Numbered from the stretch's first letter, positions 23,784 to 35,529 are shown. The stretch: 64,000 bases of DNA from Nicotiana tabacum (GCF_000715075.1 NC_134103.1:73161519-73225518), one strand, 5' to 3'. A program made the numbers and translations. Notes: a model not told the origin generated them from the letters alone.

Positions 23784-23791
23784 ATATCACC

Positions 23792-25170
23792 CTCCCATAC
23801 GAATAAAAATAACACTACAATTCCAAGATAACTAATCACGAGATTAATTATACCATAATTTTATTCCAACCAAACGTGGGATAAACTCATTTCAAATTTA
23901 ATTCCGAAATTAATTATCTCTTATCCCTCATATCAAACGAGCCCTAACCGTATAAATAATTTTTGTACGGTCAGTTTAATTTAATCACTTACAGTAGATG
24001 ACATGCTTTATTTTTTATTGGTAATTCTAATTATTATGGATATTTACTTAGTGATACTCTTTCTTTTTTAATTTATCCCAAAAAGAATAAAACTTTTATA
24101 TAATAAAAACAATTTAACTTTAGATTTCTCATTTTACTCTTAATATTTATATGCACACAAATGCTTATGACTTGTTTTAGCCCATATATACAATATGATG
24201 TTGTCATCGCCATATTCCATATGTCACTTAGTCATCTCTGCCTCACTGCGGGCCAGCACCTCCGAAAGAAACAGAGGACTTTATTCAGTGACACCCTGCA
24301 GTCGCCCTCTGAACGATCAAAATAAGGTAAAACTTGAAGATAAGTTTTGTATTCGATTAATTTCTCCATCCCTTTCCTAAAAAGAATTTTGTCTTTCTTA
24401 AACTTCGTATTCAGTCAAACAACATGGCATAAAATACAACAGAAGTAGAAATATACAAGTTTTATTTTTTGCACAATCAATATATAAAACTTAAATTCAA
24501 GTAAAACCATACGTGGGAAAATCTATAACAGAACAGAAGCAGAGTGAATCAAAATCTGACTAATAGCCTGTTTGGCCAAGCTTCTAAAATCAGCTTATTT
24601 TGAGAATTGTTTTTTACAAAAGTACTTTTCAAAAAAGTATTTTTGGTGAGAAGCAGTTTGTGTTTGGCTAATTAATTTGAAAAGTACTTTTGAGCAGTAA
24701 TTATTGTTTGATCAAACTTTTGAAAACTGCTTCGAAGTGTATTTTTCTCAAAAGTGCTTCTCAAAAAGTGATTTTGAAGAAAAGTACCTAATTTTTTTGC
24801 CAAAAAAATTACTTTTGGCCCAAAAAAAAATTGACCACTATAAGTTTGGCATTCAGTAGTACTGCTTAAGCTCGGGACGGGGGGTGGGGGGAGGGATGAT
24901 GTCATAGATTCTTTATATCTAGTTCCTTTTAACCAGCTCACTGCCGTTTCAAGATTTCATATCACATCAAAAACCAGTTCCTCATATCTTCTTGCTCCGC
25001 CAGAATAAGATCCTCATAAAAGAAAGAAGATTCTGACTCAACCCCCCCCCCCACCCCCACCCCCAAAGAAATTTGCTGTCCTGTTATTTTCAACCTTTGT
25101 ATATATAATGAGTAGTAGTATACAGTTCCTTTTCTTGAACTTTACACACAAATATGCCTTAATATAGTAC
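23792..25170 (+). other. AT-rich intergenic DNA upstream of the small membrane-protein gene
   Basis: It holds an interspersed-repeat-like stretch at about 24571-24835 (starting GCCTGTTTGGCCAAGCTTCT, with many AAAAGTACTTTT words) and a C-rich run near 25045-25070. A short less AT-rich patch (24221-24325) has a 34-codon frame but no recognisable product. I see no other gene. Confidence 0.45.
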
Positions 25171-25177
25171 TATAAAT
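25171..25177 (+). promoter_or_regulatory. Candidate TATA box for the gene at 25749
   Basis: TATAAAT followed by a pyrimidine-rich leader. It lies 572 nt before the start codon, so the 5' UTR would be long or contain an intron; a short upstream frame starts at 25335. This is position-based inference only. Confidence 0.35.
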
Positions 25178-25748
25178 CTCAGTCTCAACAACCTGGCCTT
25201 TTTCTTCCACTTTTACTTGTACCTTTCCCATTTCTTCTTTTCTTAATTTATATATTCAGTCACAAAATAATCACCACCTTCACACTTTTGCTTGCCACTC
25301 TCACTTAACCATCCAACTCCTTGTTAAGGAATTATGGCAGCTTATTCTTGCTTTCCAAAATAGAGAATCTTTGAGCATCTCTAGTTCATTTGCTTAGTTT
25401 TCTTTTGCATTTAGATCACTTTTCTTTTGTGCTTTAGATTTGATTCACTGGCTCGACTAATTTAAATTCATAACGACTAAACCCATTCAAGCAGTAAACT
25501 GCTTCCTGCCAAAAAGTTGTAAGACCATTTTATTCATGTTAGCGTGCAGTCCAATAAAAAGGTGAAGTAGTGGTATTTTCTTCCATTTAATTAGAAAGAC
25601 ACACTTTCTCGTAATATTAAATTCTATGGAAGAATAATCAAGTGGTCATTATTTCAGCCCTGACAAGAAATAAAATATCATCAGAAAAAACCTCAAGAAA
25701 TCTTCATATTATTCTTGATTTTGCCACCCTTCTTTAGTATACTCCAAA

Positions 25749-26159
25749 ATGTCCTCCACACAAGTTATGGATCCTCTACAGCAACCACCACCAATGGTTT
25801 TGAACCCGAACACTTATTCGGATCATCGAGATCACGGATCAGTTGGACCCGTTATCGGTCTCTTAGTAATGATAGCTGTTCTAGGAGCAATTGCTGTAAT
25901 GATAGGTAGGATATGTTCGGGTCGAGGGATAATGGGTCGCGGTTACTATGACATTGAAGGATGGGTTGAGACCAAGTGTGGGTCTTGTATTGATGGCCGG
26001 GTCGATCCGCCACGTCCGCAGGTGACTGGTTCACCGCCGGTGGTGGCGGAGAGCGGTGGGTCCGGCACTGTTTCCTCTGTGCCGGAGGAGGAGGTGGAAG
26101 CAAGAGAAGAAGAGTCTAATCTGCAACATAGTAATATGCATGAGCATATATCCACATGA
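25749..26159 (+). CDS. Small single-pass membrane protein of unknown function, 136 aa
   Basis: The only uninterrupted frame in the window that looks like a host gene. The start at 25749 (AAAATGTCC) precedes a polar, Pro/Gln-rich N-terminus of about 30 residues. A strongly hydrophobic segment follows at residues 31-53 (GPVIGLLVMIAVLGAIAVMI). Next comes a short cytosolic-type region with a Cys/Trp-containing block (YYDIEGWVETKC, CIDGRVDPPRP; residues 66-90) that looks conserved rather than random. The C-terminal third is acidic (PEEEVEAREEE). No signal-peptide cleavage site is evident; the single helix suggests a type II or III membrane anchor. The codon and base composition differ clearly from the AT-rich flanks. 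I recall similar short plant proteins annotated only as transmembrane proteins, and no function can be assigned. Confidence 0.75.
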   Translation: MSSTQVMDPLQQPPPMVLNPNTYSDHRDHGSVGPVIGLLVMIAVLGAIAVMIGRICSGRGIMGRGYYDIEGWVETKCGSCIDGRVDPPRPQVTGSPPVVAESGGSGTVSSVPEEEVEAREEESNLQHSNMHEHIST

Positions 26160-26594
26160 GAAAAGTTTGCTGATCAAGTCTTGAAAAGAGTGGCTCACAC
26201 TATGGTTTTCTTTTTCATTTCTTTAATGGGAAAAAGTAGCCTTTTTTTCTTCTTTTCTGATTCTTATTTTTGTGTTAAATTAGTCCGAGGTATTTCACTA
26301 GATGTGGAATTAACAGCATTGGATATTGTAATTTGTAGCAATTCTTTCTCAATCATTAGGAGGGGTTAAAGAGGATTGTGATCTTCACTTGTATGTTTTG
26401 CATTATCTTTTATTTTATTTTATTTAAATTAAGTAAATAGGCTTTTTCTCGTTTGTTCGTCAAAGTTTTCGAGCAGCTCTTTGCTTCTAAAAGAAGATAC
26501 GCCAACCAAAGAAAGATGAGGTGAAATTCACTCCTTTTCGGGAGAGTTGTCTATGTACCTTCTCTTTTTTTTTTTTTTTTTTTTTTAAGTAAAA
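26160..26594 (+). other. 3' flank of the small gene
   Basis: AT-rich sequence that probably includes the 3' UTR, ending in a T-run of about 21 bases (near 26567-26587). No second gene is visible. Confidence 0.4.
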
Positions 26595-26626
26595 CTAGTT
26601 TCTCCTCACGTGCTTCGTTGCACGTG
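26595..26626 (-). mobile_element. Helitron-like 3' terminus (minus strand)
   Basis: Read on the minus strand: CACGTGC-AACGAA-GCACGTG, a perfect 7-bp stem, then 8 nt, then CTAG, then T (plus-strand A at 26594). This is the classical Helitron 3' end. The 5' end, which should lie to the right, could not be placed. Confidence 0.6.
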
Positions 26627-28054
26627 TATGCCTAATTATGTAAAATTGATTTTCATTAATTGATCATCAACACTAACGAATCAAGCAAAACATATTCTGA
26701 CAAACTTGGACATTTTAATTCATTATTAGATGTCCACACCAGACAAATAATTTTTGCTCCAAATATCCTTTCTATCGGTCGTCATAGTAGAATAATTATC
26801 TTTTCACTTGACTTTGGACTCCATGTTTTTGCTTGACATTTTCTCATAATCTTTCCGGTAAGATAGATGAATCCTCATTCTGTAGCCGAACAATCATGCA
26901 CTATCAAACTTGATTTATCGGGTTTTTGTTTTTCAAATTTCTTCACATATTTATATGTTTGCACAAGAAAGATTCCACTAAATTGAAAAATTAGTATCCT
27001 AAAATTTTTGTAAAATATTGAAAATAATTCAATGGAGTAAAATTGTGCAAGAGAATTTTAACAAAAAATATAAAATGAATGTAGACATGATATTTTCATA
27101 AAAGTACATTTAGATTAATAATTTTTCCACATGGTGCAAATGATTAGAAAAAATATAATAATATCTACTAAAAAAATTAAAATTATACTCAATGAATAAC
27201 CATCATAGAATGATTGCTTATATTTTTTTTTTTCTCCGATTCATGAAAAGATATATAGTGGGAGAGGAATAGTCATTAAATTTCTAAACAATATGGCACA
27301 AAAAGTGATTTTGAAGAAAATGAAAACAAAAAAAATAATATACACGATACTGACTCCAAAAGGTAATTCATCATTTGTAATTTTATATTTAAATAATAAA
27401 TAATATCTTTTTCATGCTCTGTAACTAATCATTCATAAATTCAACAATTAAGTTGAAAGATTAGTTGCAAAATAAAAATTATTCTGTATCACAATTTAAT
27501 TAAATATGTATTTTCTTTTCACCTAAACTTCTTTCATTTAACTCCTCTTATTTTTACATTGATATGATATTCTCTGCAATAATCTTAGTCATGTTACGTT
27601 TCGTTTTTCCATCTCTTCGCTTCGTACAAATCTTGTCTTCCATCTTTTACTTCGCTATAACAATCTATCACATTATCAAGCAAAAAAGAGAACCAAAAAA
27701 AAAAGAAATGACAAATGAAATAAATTAATTTTTTTAATAACATGAATGTTGTCTACGTACAACAGTAAGTTTTTTTATCTTGCCTTTGTTGGCAGTCTTC
27801 ATACAAGTCCTCTAGTCACTGGAAAAGGGTACGACATCTTGTTATCTAATATTTGTCAATGATTTAAAACAAAAATTAAAAGGGATACCTTTAGTTACTC
27901 ATAATTAGAAAGACACGCATGTTAAGGAAAAGGCATACCAATTTATTTTTTATCTTTTAAATAATTAATAATCTTATTATTTTATATAAAAATATAAAAT
28001 GGTAAATAGGTAATTTAACTTTTAAGTTTAGGGGTTCATGTTTTTAATATAATA
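26627..28054 (-). other. AT-rich sequence, possible Helitron body
   Basis: No coding frame. If the terminus at 26595 is real, this stretch or part of it belongs to a non-autonomous Helitron. I see no TC start that fits. Confidence 0.35.
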
Positions 28055-28080
28055 CTAGTTTCTATTCACGTGCGTTGCAC
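28055..28080 (-). mobile_element. Second Helitron-like 3' terminus (minus strand)
   Basis: CTAG (28055-28058) preceded by A. On the minus strand a short hairpin GTGC-AAC-GCAC lies 11 nt before it. The flanking words resemble the terminus at 26595 (ACTAGTTTCT..TCACGTGC), suggesting one family. Confidence 0.5.
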
Positions 28081-29183
28081 ATAATTTTCTGCGTTAATCT
28101 ATAAAAAAGTTATATGATAAGAAAATACTTTTATAAATTCACATTAATTTATAAATTCATATTAAATTAAATATATATATATGACAAGAGATATAGTTCT
28201 TTCAATAATTGTATCAATGAGTGGCAAATTTTTCAAATGAAAAGACGTTTTCTAGAGCATCAAAATCAACAATTAGGCAGTACTATTACTTGTATAAAAA
28301 TATAATTAGATAATACATTTTACACCGAGTAGCTAAATATCAATAACCATTTATTGGCGTAACTAAAGGAGAAAATTTATTGTCTGAGAAAAATTATTCA
28401 GTTACTTAACAGTAGAAAGTGTCTGCTCTTAGCAATCTCAATTTTTATTTTTAGAATCATCGAAAAGTTTCTTAAATATCTTCATTTTACTCTAACTTAT
28501 AAACTATTGAATTTCGTTAAAGTGATGCATAACCAAGCAAACACACTCAAAGAAGTCATTCCACCTAATTTCCTTCCAAAGAATCATATTCATACCATAT
28601 GAAACAAAATCTTATATAGACTAAATTTTTTAACATTAAAATATGTACTTGTGATTTTCAAATTTATAAGAGAAATTTTACAATCTATTTTTTTAATCTT
28701 TAATTATTGATTCCACTATATGTTAATTTTTAGCTCTAATTCAGAAGTTACCATTAAGTTACACATTATCCATTAGCGTCTGGTCTGTATAGAGTTTCAT
28801 GCAAATAGTATAGTAAAAATACATTCCTAAGTATTATAGTAATTTTTGTTAAATTTTAAATTGTCTTTTCAGCTGAATCTTGGTATTAAACACACTATAA
28901 AATATTTCAGTCTACGAAAATTTAAACTTATAACTAATTCATGTGAATAATTTAAAGTTACTAAATATTGGATGAGCAATTACAATCCATAAAAATCACT
29001 TAAATCTCAAGAAGTATCAATCACCAATGATATTATATATGAAATTCAAAAACTAAAATATAAAAATATCAAGCTCTGAGACAATACGCAGAGGAGTAAA
29101 GAAATAATAAGAGAAGAGAACTTATATAAAATAATCGGATTTCCCTTGAACTATGTGGCACTGATGACAAGAATTCTAAGTGT
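28081..29183 (+). other. AT-rich intergenic DNA, nothing recognised
   Basis: Both strands were examined. There is no sustained frame, no tRNA-like region and no terminal repeats that I could pair. Confidence 0.5.
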
Positions 29184-29188
29184 ATAAA

Positions 29189-31763
29189 TGTAAAGACTCG
29201 GCCGGTCATTTTGAAAGTATTATCCCCGAACCCCTATTTATTGCTCCTTCTATTTTATTTTATGGTTACATAACTTACCGGGAGGTTTGATTTTTGGTTA
29301 CGAAGTGAAATATGATACGTAGTCCCTAAAATGGAAGTTTAAGTCGTAGGAGTTGACCGTATTTCGAATTATGTGAAGATAATTCCAGAATAGAGTTTTG
29401 ACGGTTCCAATAGCTCCATAGGATGATTTTGATCTTAGGAGCGTGTCCGGAGGTTGATTTGAAGGTCCGTAGATCATTTCGGCGTTAATTGGTGAAAGTT
29501 GGAAAATTGGAAGATTTTGAAAAGTTTGACCAGGAGTGCACTTTTTGATATCGGGGTCGGATTCTGATTTCGGAAATTGGAGTAGGTCTATGATGTCAAT
29601 TATGATGTGTGTGCAAAATTTAAAGTCAGTCGGACTTGATTTGATAGGTTTCAACATCGAATGTAGAAGTTAGAAGTTCTAAAGTTCATTAGGCTTGAAT
29701 CGATGCACAATTCGTGTTTTGAGCATTGTTTGATGTGATTTGAGGGATCGACTAAGTTAGTATGATATTTTAAGATTTGTTGGTATATTCGAACGGGGTC
29801 CCGGGTGTGATTCGGATTGAATCCGAAATAATATTGGACTTGTGGAAAAACTGAAGCACGGTTGCTTCTGGTGCAATCGCACCAGCGCATTTTGGGTCGT
29901 AGGTGCGACGCCGCAAGAGTGGCCATCGAGCCGCAGAAGTGAGTCTTTCCATGACCATCTGGGACCGCAGGTGCGGTCCATGTGCCGCAGAAGCGGACAC
30001 ACCGATGCGGGAAATGCATCGCAAAAGCGAATATGGCTAGGGAGGCCTTGGATCGCAGAAGGGAACAAGGTCCGTAGAAGCGAACAAGGTCCGCACGAGG
30101 GCTAATGGGTCTAGAGGTGAGAGTCTTCTAGGTTTGAGTTGGAACCGCACCTGTGATGGAAAATTTCGCAGATGCGAATTAACTAGGCAGAAAAGGGGAT
30201 TTTCGAGGGTTTGATTTCATTATCCATTTTTGGACCAAGAGAGCTCAGTTTGTGGTGATGTTTCGAGAGATTTTCATAGAAAATATTTGGGTAATGATTC
30301 TACACTCATTTTTGATTAATATCCACTAATCTATCATTAATTTCTTCATTTAATTAAGAATTTGGGTTGGAAAATTTGGGGGGAAATGGTGAAAGTTCTT
30401 AGACCGAATTTTTGGGATTTGAAAGGCGATTTGAGGCCGGATTTGAGTAATTCTCGTATGGTTGGACTCGATATCGAATGGGTATTCGGATTTTATGATT
30501 TTGGTCGGGTTTCAAGACGTGGGTCCGATCGACCTTTTAGAGCAATTTTTTAATTCTTTGCCAAAGTCGTAGATTTATTATTTAAATTAGTTTCTTATAG
30601 TTATATTTATAGTATGTAATTGTTTTGGCTAGATTCAAGCCGATCGGAGTTGGAAAGTAAAGAGAAAGGCATTTTTATTGATTGATTGAGCGAGATTTGA
30701 GGTAAGTGACTTGTCTAACCTTGTGTGGGGGAAACTTCCCTTAGGTTTGGTACTGTTATGGTATTTGCAATACCTGAAGGCCGTGTACGCGAGGTGACGA
30801 TTGCGTACTCGGGTTTAATATTAAAAATCTGGTTCTTGCTAAGTGGTTTCCTTTTTAATTCCCTAACTGAGTTACTCTAGCATGTGTAGTCATTATGTTT
30901 AGCCTAATGTCGTATGTCTACGTGTCTTATCTCTTACTTGCAATTTGTGCAACATGCTTAGTTGGATTTCCTGCTTCCTTGATCTTATATTCAATCTTTA
31001 ACTGTAGGATTCCTTGTTGTAATTTCATTTTTCCATCGGTTATTTATTCAATATTTATTTTGGGACTACGAGGCGGTACCTCAATAGCGCCCTTGCTGTG
31101 TATTTATTTTTGGGACTACGAGGCGGTACCTCGAGAGCGTCCCTGTTGTGCATTTACTTTTGGGACTAAGCGCCCATGTTGTTTACCTCTATTTGCTGTG
31201 TTGTTATCTTTCTGTAATTTCTCATTGTTCACTTCTCAGTCATTTCATTATATTATTATATCTTCTGCCTTATTTTTTATTATTTCTAGTAGGGCCCTGA
31301 CCTGACCTCGTCATTACTCTACCGAGGTTAGGCTTGGTACTTACTAAGTACCATTGTGGTGTACTCATACTACGCTTCTGTACATGTCTTTGTGCAGATC
31401 CAGGTGCATCTTACCAGCCCTGATATTAGTACGATGTGTCGCGGCTTGGAGACTTCAAGGTACACCAACCCGCGACCGCAGGCCTCAGAGTCCCCTTCTA
31501 CTCCGTTCTTCTCTTATTTCTTTATATTTTGATAGACAATGATGTATATGATTATTCAGTATTCTACTTAAAGCTTGTGACTTATATCTCACCAGGTTTT
31601 AGGATTTTATGTATTGAGTTTTGGTAGATTCCTTTTATGAAATTGTTGGGATATTCAAGTTTTAATCTCTTATTTAATGTTTTCGCGTATTGTTTAAGCT
31701 TACCTAATCTTAAAGACTAGGTGCCGTCACGATATCCCACAGAGGGAAATTGAGGTCGTGAGA
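29189..31763 (+). mobile_element. Solo LTR of an E3-related Tekay-like family, TSD ATAAA
   Basis: 2575 bp, starting TGTAAAGACTCGGCC and ending GTCGTGAGA (the terminal CA has decayed to GA). It is flanked by exact ATAAA at 29184-29188 and 31764-31768. It aligns along its whole length with the E3 LTR but is clearly diverged. No PBS, PPT or coding sequence is attached. Contents: a CG-rich word cluster (29860-30180) and two minisatellite units (31060-31150). Confidence 0.95.
29860..30180 (+). repeat. CG-rich word cluster in solo LTR
   Basis: Repeated CGCAGAAGCG, CGCAGGTGCG and related ten-base words at short spacing, contrasting with AT-rich surroundings. Homologous clusters lie at 32690-32910 and 40990-41220 in E3. 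Confidence 0.75.
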
Positions 31764-31768
31764 ATAAA

Positions 31769-31993
31769 TTATAAGAATCCTAGTGAAAAGTTTAACTTTG
31801 ATTGAATAATGTAAATCGTATCTAATATGAATCCTAATGGAAATAAACTATAAACTTTGTAGGGTTGCATATGTGCAATTTAAATCTGAAAAGAATTCTA
31901 ACCCTGGGTAATTATAATTATATTCTTAAATTATACAAATATTTAAGGGCATAAAAGTCAATTAAAGTTTTAAGGATATTTTTGTCGTTCAAC
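31769..31993 (+). other. Spacer between solo LTR and E3
   Basis: About 230 bp of AT-rich DNA with no recognised feature. Confidence 0.6.
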
Positions 31994-33814
31994 ATTTATG
32001 TAACGATCCGGCCGGTGGTTTTGAGATTAATAGCCCCGATCCCTTATTTATTGTTTTTTTCGTACCTTTTTCTGCTTATGTGACTTGCCGGGAGGTTTTG
32101 TTTTTGGTTTCGGAGTGTTTTAGGACACTTAGTCCCTAAAACGAGAGTTTAAGTCTTAGGATTTTGACCGTACTCGGAAATATATGAAGAGGACTCCAGA
32201 ATGGAGTTTCGTCAGTTCCGTTAGCTCCGTTGGGTGATTTTGGACTTAGAGGCGTGTCCGGATTGTATTTTGGAGGTTTGTAGCTCATTTAGGCTTGAAA
32301 TGGCGAAAGTCAAATTTTTGGAGATTTGGACCGGTAGTAGAAATTTTGATATCGGGGTCGGAATTCTAGAAGTTGGAGTAGGTCCGTAATGTTGAATATG
32401 ACTTGTGTGCAAAATTTGGGGTCAATATGACGTGGGTTGGTTGGTTTCGGCATCGGTTGTCGAATTTGGAGTTTCAAGTTCTTTAAGTTTGAATCGGAGG
32501 ATGATTTGTGATTTTAGCATTGTTTGATATGGTTTGAGGATTCGACTAAGTTCGTATCGGGTTATAGGACTTATTGGTATGTTTGGTTGAGGAGGCCTCG
32601 GGGTGATTTCGGGTGGTTAGCGACTTGATTGGAGTTAGGAATTTGCAGATGAAGTGATGTTGTTACTGGTGTAACCGCACTTGAGGAGTGGGAACCGTAG
32701 GTGCGAGCCCACAGAAGCGAAGGAGAAGCCGCAGATGCGACCAAGAAGGAGCTGGGCAGGAACTGCAGTTGCGCAGATTTTCCCACACCTGCGAGAGTCG
32801 CAGATGCGGGCAGCTGGGTGCAGGTGCGAAGGGGAGCCGCAAGTGCGATGCATTTCCGCACCTGCGATAGTCGTAGATGCGACAGAGAGTCCGCAGGTGC
32901 GAGATGTCTGGACAGAACACTTAAATGCAAGGGCTCGCGATTTTTGCTCATTTTCAATATTTTGAGCTCGGGAATTGGCGATTGTTCAAGGGATTTTCAA
33001 AGAGAGGTTTGGGGTAATGATTCCTAACTCATTTTTGGTTGTATTTCATTAATCTATAGTTGTTTCCTCCATTTAATTTCGGATTTTTGATTGAAAAGTT
33101 GGAAAATGGGGGAAAAGTTCCCTAACCGAATTTCTGAGTTTTGATTGGGATTTAGACATCGTATTTGGATAATTTTGGTACGAGTGAACTCGTGAGTGAA
33201 TGTGTATTCGTATTTTGTGTCTTTTACCCGATTTTGAGATGTGGGCCCGCGTTGACTTTTTAGGGCGAATTTCGGAATTTTTGTTAAAATATTAATTTCA
33301 TTAATTTGATGAGTCTATTATGATTGTATTCATGATATGCAATTGTGTTTGGCTAGATTTGGGCCATTCGGAGTCGGATAATCTAGGAAAGGGCATTCTT
33401 ACAGATTAATTGAGCTTGACTCGAGGTAAGTGACTTGCCTACCTTTGTGTGGGAAAAATCCCCTTAGGATTTGGAACTATTGTGATATGTGTGTGTCGTG
33501 TATGTAAGGTGACGAGTATGTACACGGGCTAGTTATTGTAAAACTCATTTTTTGCTAAGCAGCAACCTGTTCTCCTTTTATTTTGAGTTATACTATTTTA
33601 ATGAGTATTAATCTGTTTTCATTCTTAATTGAGTTATTCCAATATGTGTAGCTATCCTGTTTAGTCTAATATCGCATGTCTACGTGATTTAACTGCTTAC
33701 TTGAACTCTGTGAAGCATGGCTAATTGATTTTCCTGCTTTTTCCTTGTTCTTTATCAGTATAGTCGTAGAAATCTTACTGTTAACTGTTGTATTTGTTGT
33801 TTGACCTGTGTATT

Positions 33815-34165
33815 TACTTTTGAGACTACGAAGTAGTTCCTCGAGAGTTCTCCCTGCATATTTACTTTGGGATTATGGATCGGTATTCTGGGATATTCCC
33901 TATACTGTATATTTACTTTGGGACTATGAAACGGTATTCCGGGAGATCCCTATGTACTGCATATTTACTTTGGGACTACGGAACGGTATTCCGGGAGATC
34001 CCCCATGTCTTGCATATTTACTTTAGGACTACGGAACAGTATTCCGGAAGATCCCCCATGTCTTGCATATTTACTTTGGGACTACGGAACGGTATTCCGG
34101 GAGATCCCCCTGCACATTTACGTTTGGGACTACGAGACAGTATCTCTGGAGATCCTCTGTTGTTA
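33815..34165 (+). repeat. ~52-bp minisatellite, six units (E3 5' LTR, copy 1)
   Basis: TTTACTTTGGGACTA recurs with spacings of about 51, 52, 54, 52 and 48. Most units contain CGGAA-CGGTA-TTCCG; the last has CGAGA-CAGTA-TCTCT. The stems are complementary while the loop CRGTA is conserved. Confidence 0.92.
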
Positions 34166-34454
34166 TCTCTGTCTACTGAGTTGTTGTCTTCTATGATTTC
34201 ATTCTTATTAAATTTCAGTCTTTAGTTTACTGCGGTATTTCATTTTATCTTGTGTTATTATATTTATACCAGTAGGGCCCTGACTTGACCTCGTCACTAC
34301 TCAACTGAGCTTGTACTCCTTATTAGCCGCACTATCAGTGAGCTGGGACAACTTGGAGACTTCAAGGTATATGTGCCACGTCCGCAGACCTCAGAGTCCC
34401 CTTCTACTCTGTCCTATGAAATCTTACTGTTAACTGTTGTATTTCTCGTTTGAT

Positions 34455-34710
34455 TTGTGTATTTACTTTTGAGACTACAAGGCGGTTCCTTGGTAGTTCT
34501 CCCTGCATATTTACTTTGGGACTACGGAACGGTATACCAGGAGATCCCCTTGTACTGCATATTTACTTTGGGACTATGGAACAGTATTCTAGGAGATCCC
34601 CCTGTACTGCATATTTACTTTGGGACTACGGAACGGTATTCCGGGAGATCCCCCTGTACATTTACGTTTGGGACTACGAGACGGTATCTCGGGAGATCCC
34701 CTGTTGTTAT
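34455..34710 (+). repeat. ~52-bp minisatellite, five units (E3 5' LTR, copy 2)
   Basis: Units include CAAGG-CGGTT-CCTTG, CGGAA-CGGTA-TTCCG, TGGAA-CAGTA-TTCTA and CGAGA-CGGTA-TCTCG, that is four different stems that still pair. Confidence 0.92.
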
Positions 34711-35328
34711 CTCTGTCTACTGAGCTGTTGTCTTCTATGATTTCATTCTTGTTAAATTTCAGTCTTTATTTTACTGCGGTATTTCATTTTATCTTATGTT
34801 ATTATATATATACCATTAGGGCCCTGACCTGACCTCGTCACTACTCGACCGAGGTTAGGCTTGGCACTTACTGGGTACCGATTGTGGTGTACTCATGCTA
34901 CTCTTCTCATGTTTTCCGTGTGAAGATCTAGGTACTCCATATCAGCCGCACTATCAATGAGCCGGGACAGCTTGGAGACTTCAAGGTATATCTGTTGCAT
35001 CCGCAGACCTCGGCCCTTCTACTCTTTCCCATGTCCATTATTTTCTGTATTTTCTTTTGATAGACTTTGATGTATAGAGACACTATATTTTCCTTCTGTA
35101 GTTTTTATTCATGATGTTCCAGGTTTTGGGAGTGCTATGTAGTATATTGAGGAGTGTGTTATTGTACATGCCAAGTGGCATGGTACTCAGTTATAGTGTT
35201 ATTGCTACAGTTAACTGTTAAATTTATGTTTTTATTTTATTTATTCTGCAAAATGTTAGCCTTACCTAGTCATAGAGACTAGGTTCCATCATAATGTCAA
35301 ACAGAGGGGAAATTGGGTCGTGACAAGT

Positions 35329-35340
35329 TGGTATCAGAGC
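35329..35340 (+). other. E3 primer binding site (initiator tRNA-Met type)
   Basis: TGGTATCAGAGC, a perfect 12-base match to the tRNA-iMet PBS, three bases after the 5' LTR. Confidence 0.95.
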
Positions 35341-35529
35341 TCTAGGTTCGTAGGTGTCGTGGGTCACAAGCCGGTTTATTAGAGTCTCGCAGATCGATAC
35401 GAAGGCGTCTGTACTTATCTTCGGGAGGCTATTAAACTGTTAGGAAAATTTCACTACTTTGTTTCCTTGTCGTGTGAAAATCATTGATTTTAAAAAAAAT
35501 CTAAACTTCTGTATTCTATTCTCTCACAG

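Larger units (their letters stand above)
31999..35325 (+). repeat. E3 5' LTR, 3327 bp
   Basis: Starts TGTAACGATCCGGCC and ends GTCGTGACA. It contains a CG-rich word cluster (32690-32910) and a tandem duplication: copy 1 at 33770-34418, copy 2 at 34419 to about 35033. Each copy has its own ~52-bp minisatellite. Copy 1 shares with the 3' LTR a deletion of about 70 bp (near 34311) that copy 2 and the solo LTR lack. Confidence 0.95.

Noticed and set aside
24195..24380. Short exon-like open frame with a possible GT donor
   Set aside because: No recognised product, no partner exon and no acceptor; base composition alone is weak evidence.
25852..26155. Antisense frames over the small membrane-protein gene
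   Set aside because: Shadows of the sense gene; Pro/Ser-rich composition mirrors its codons.
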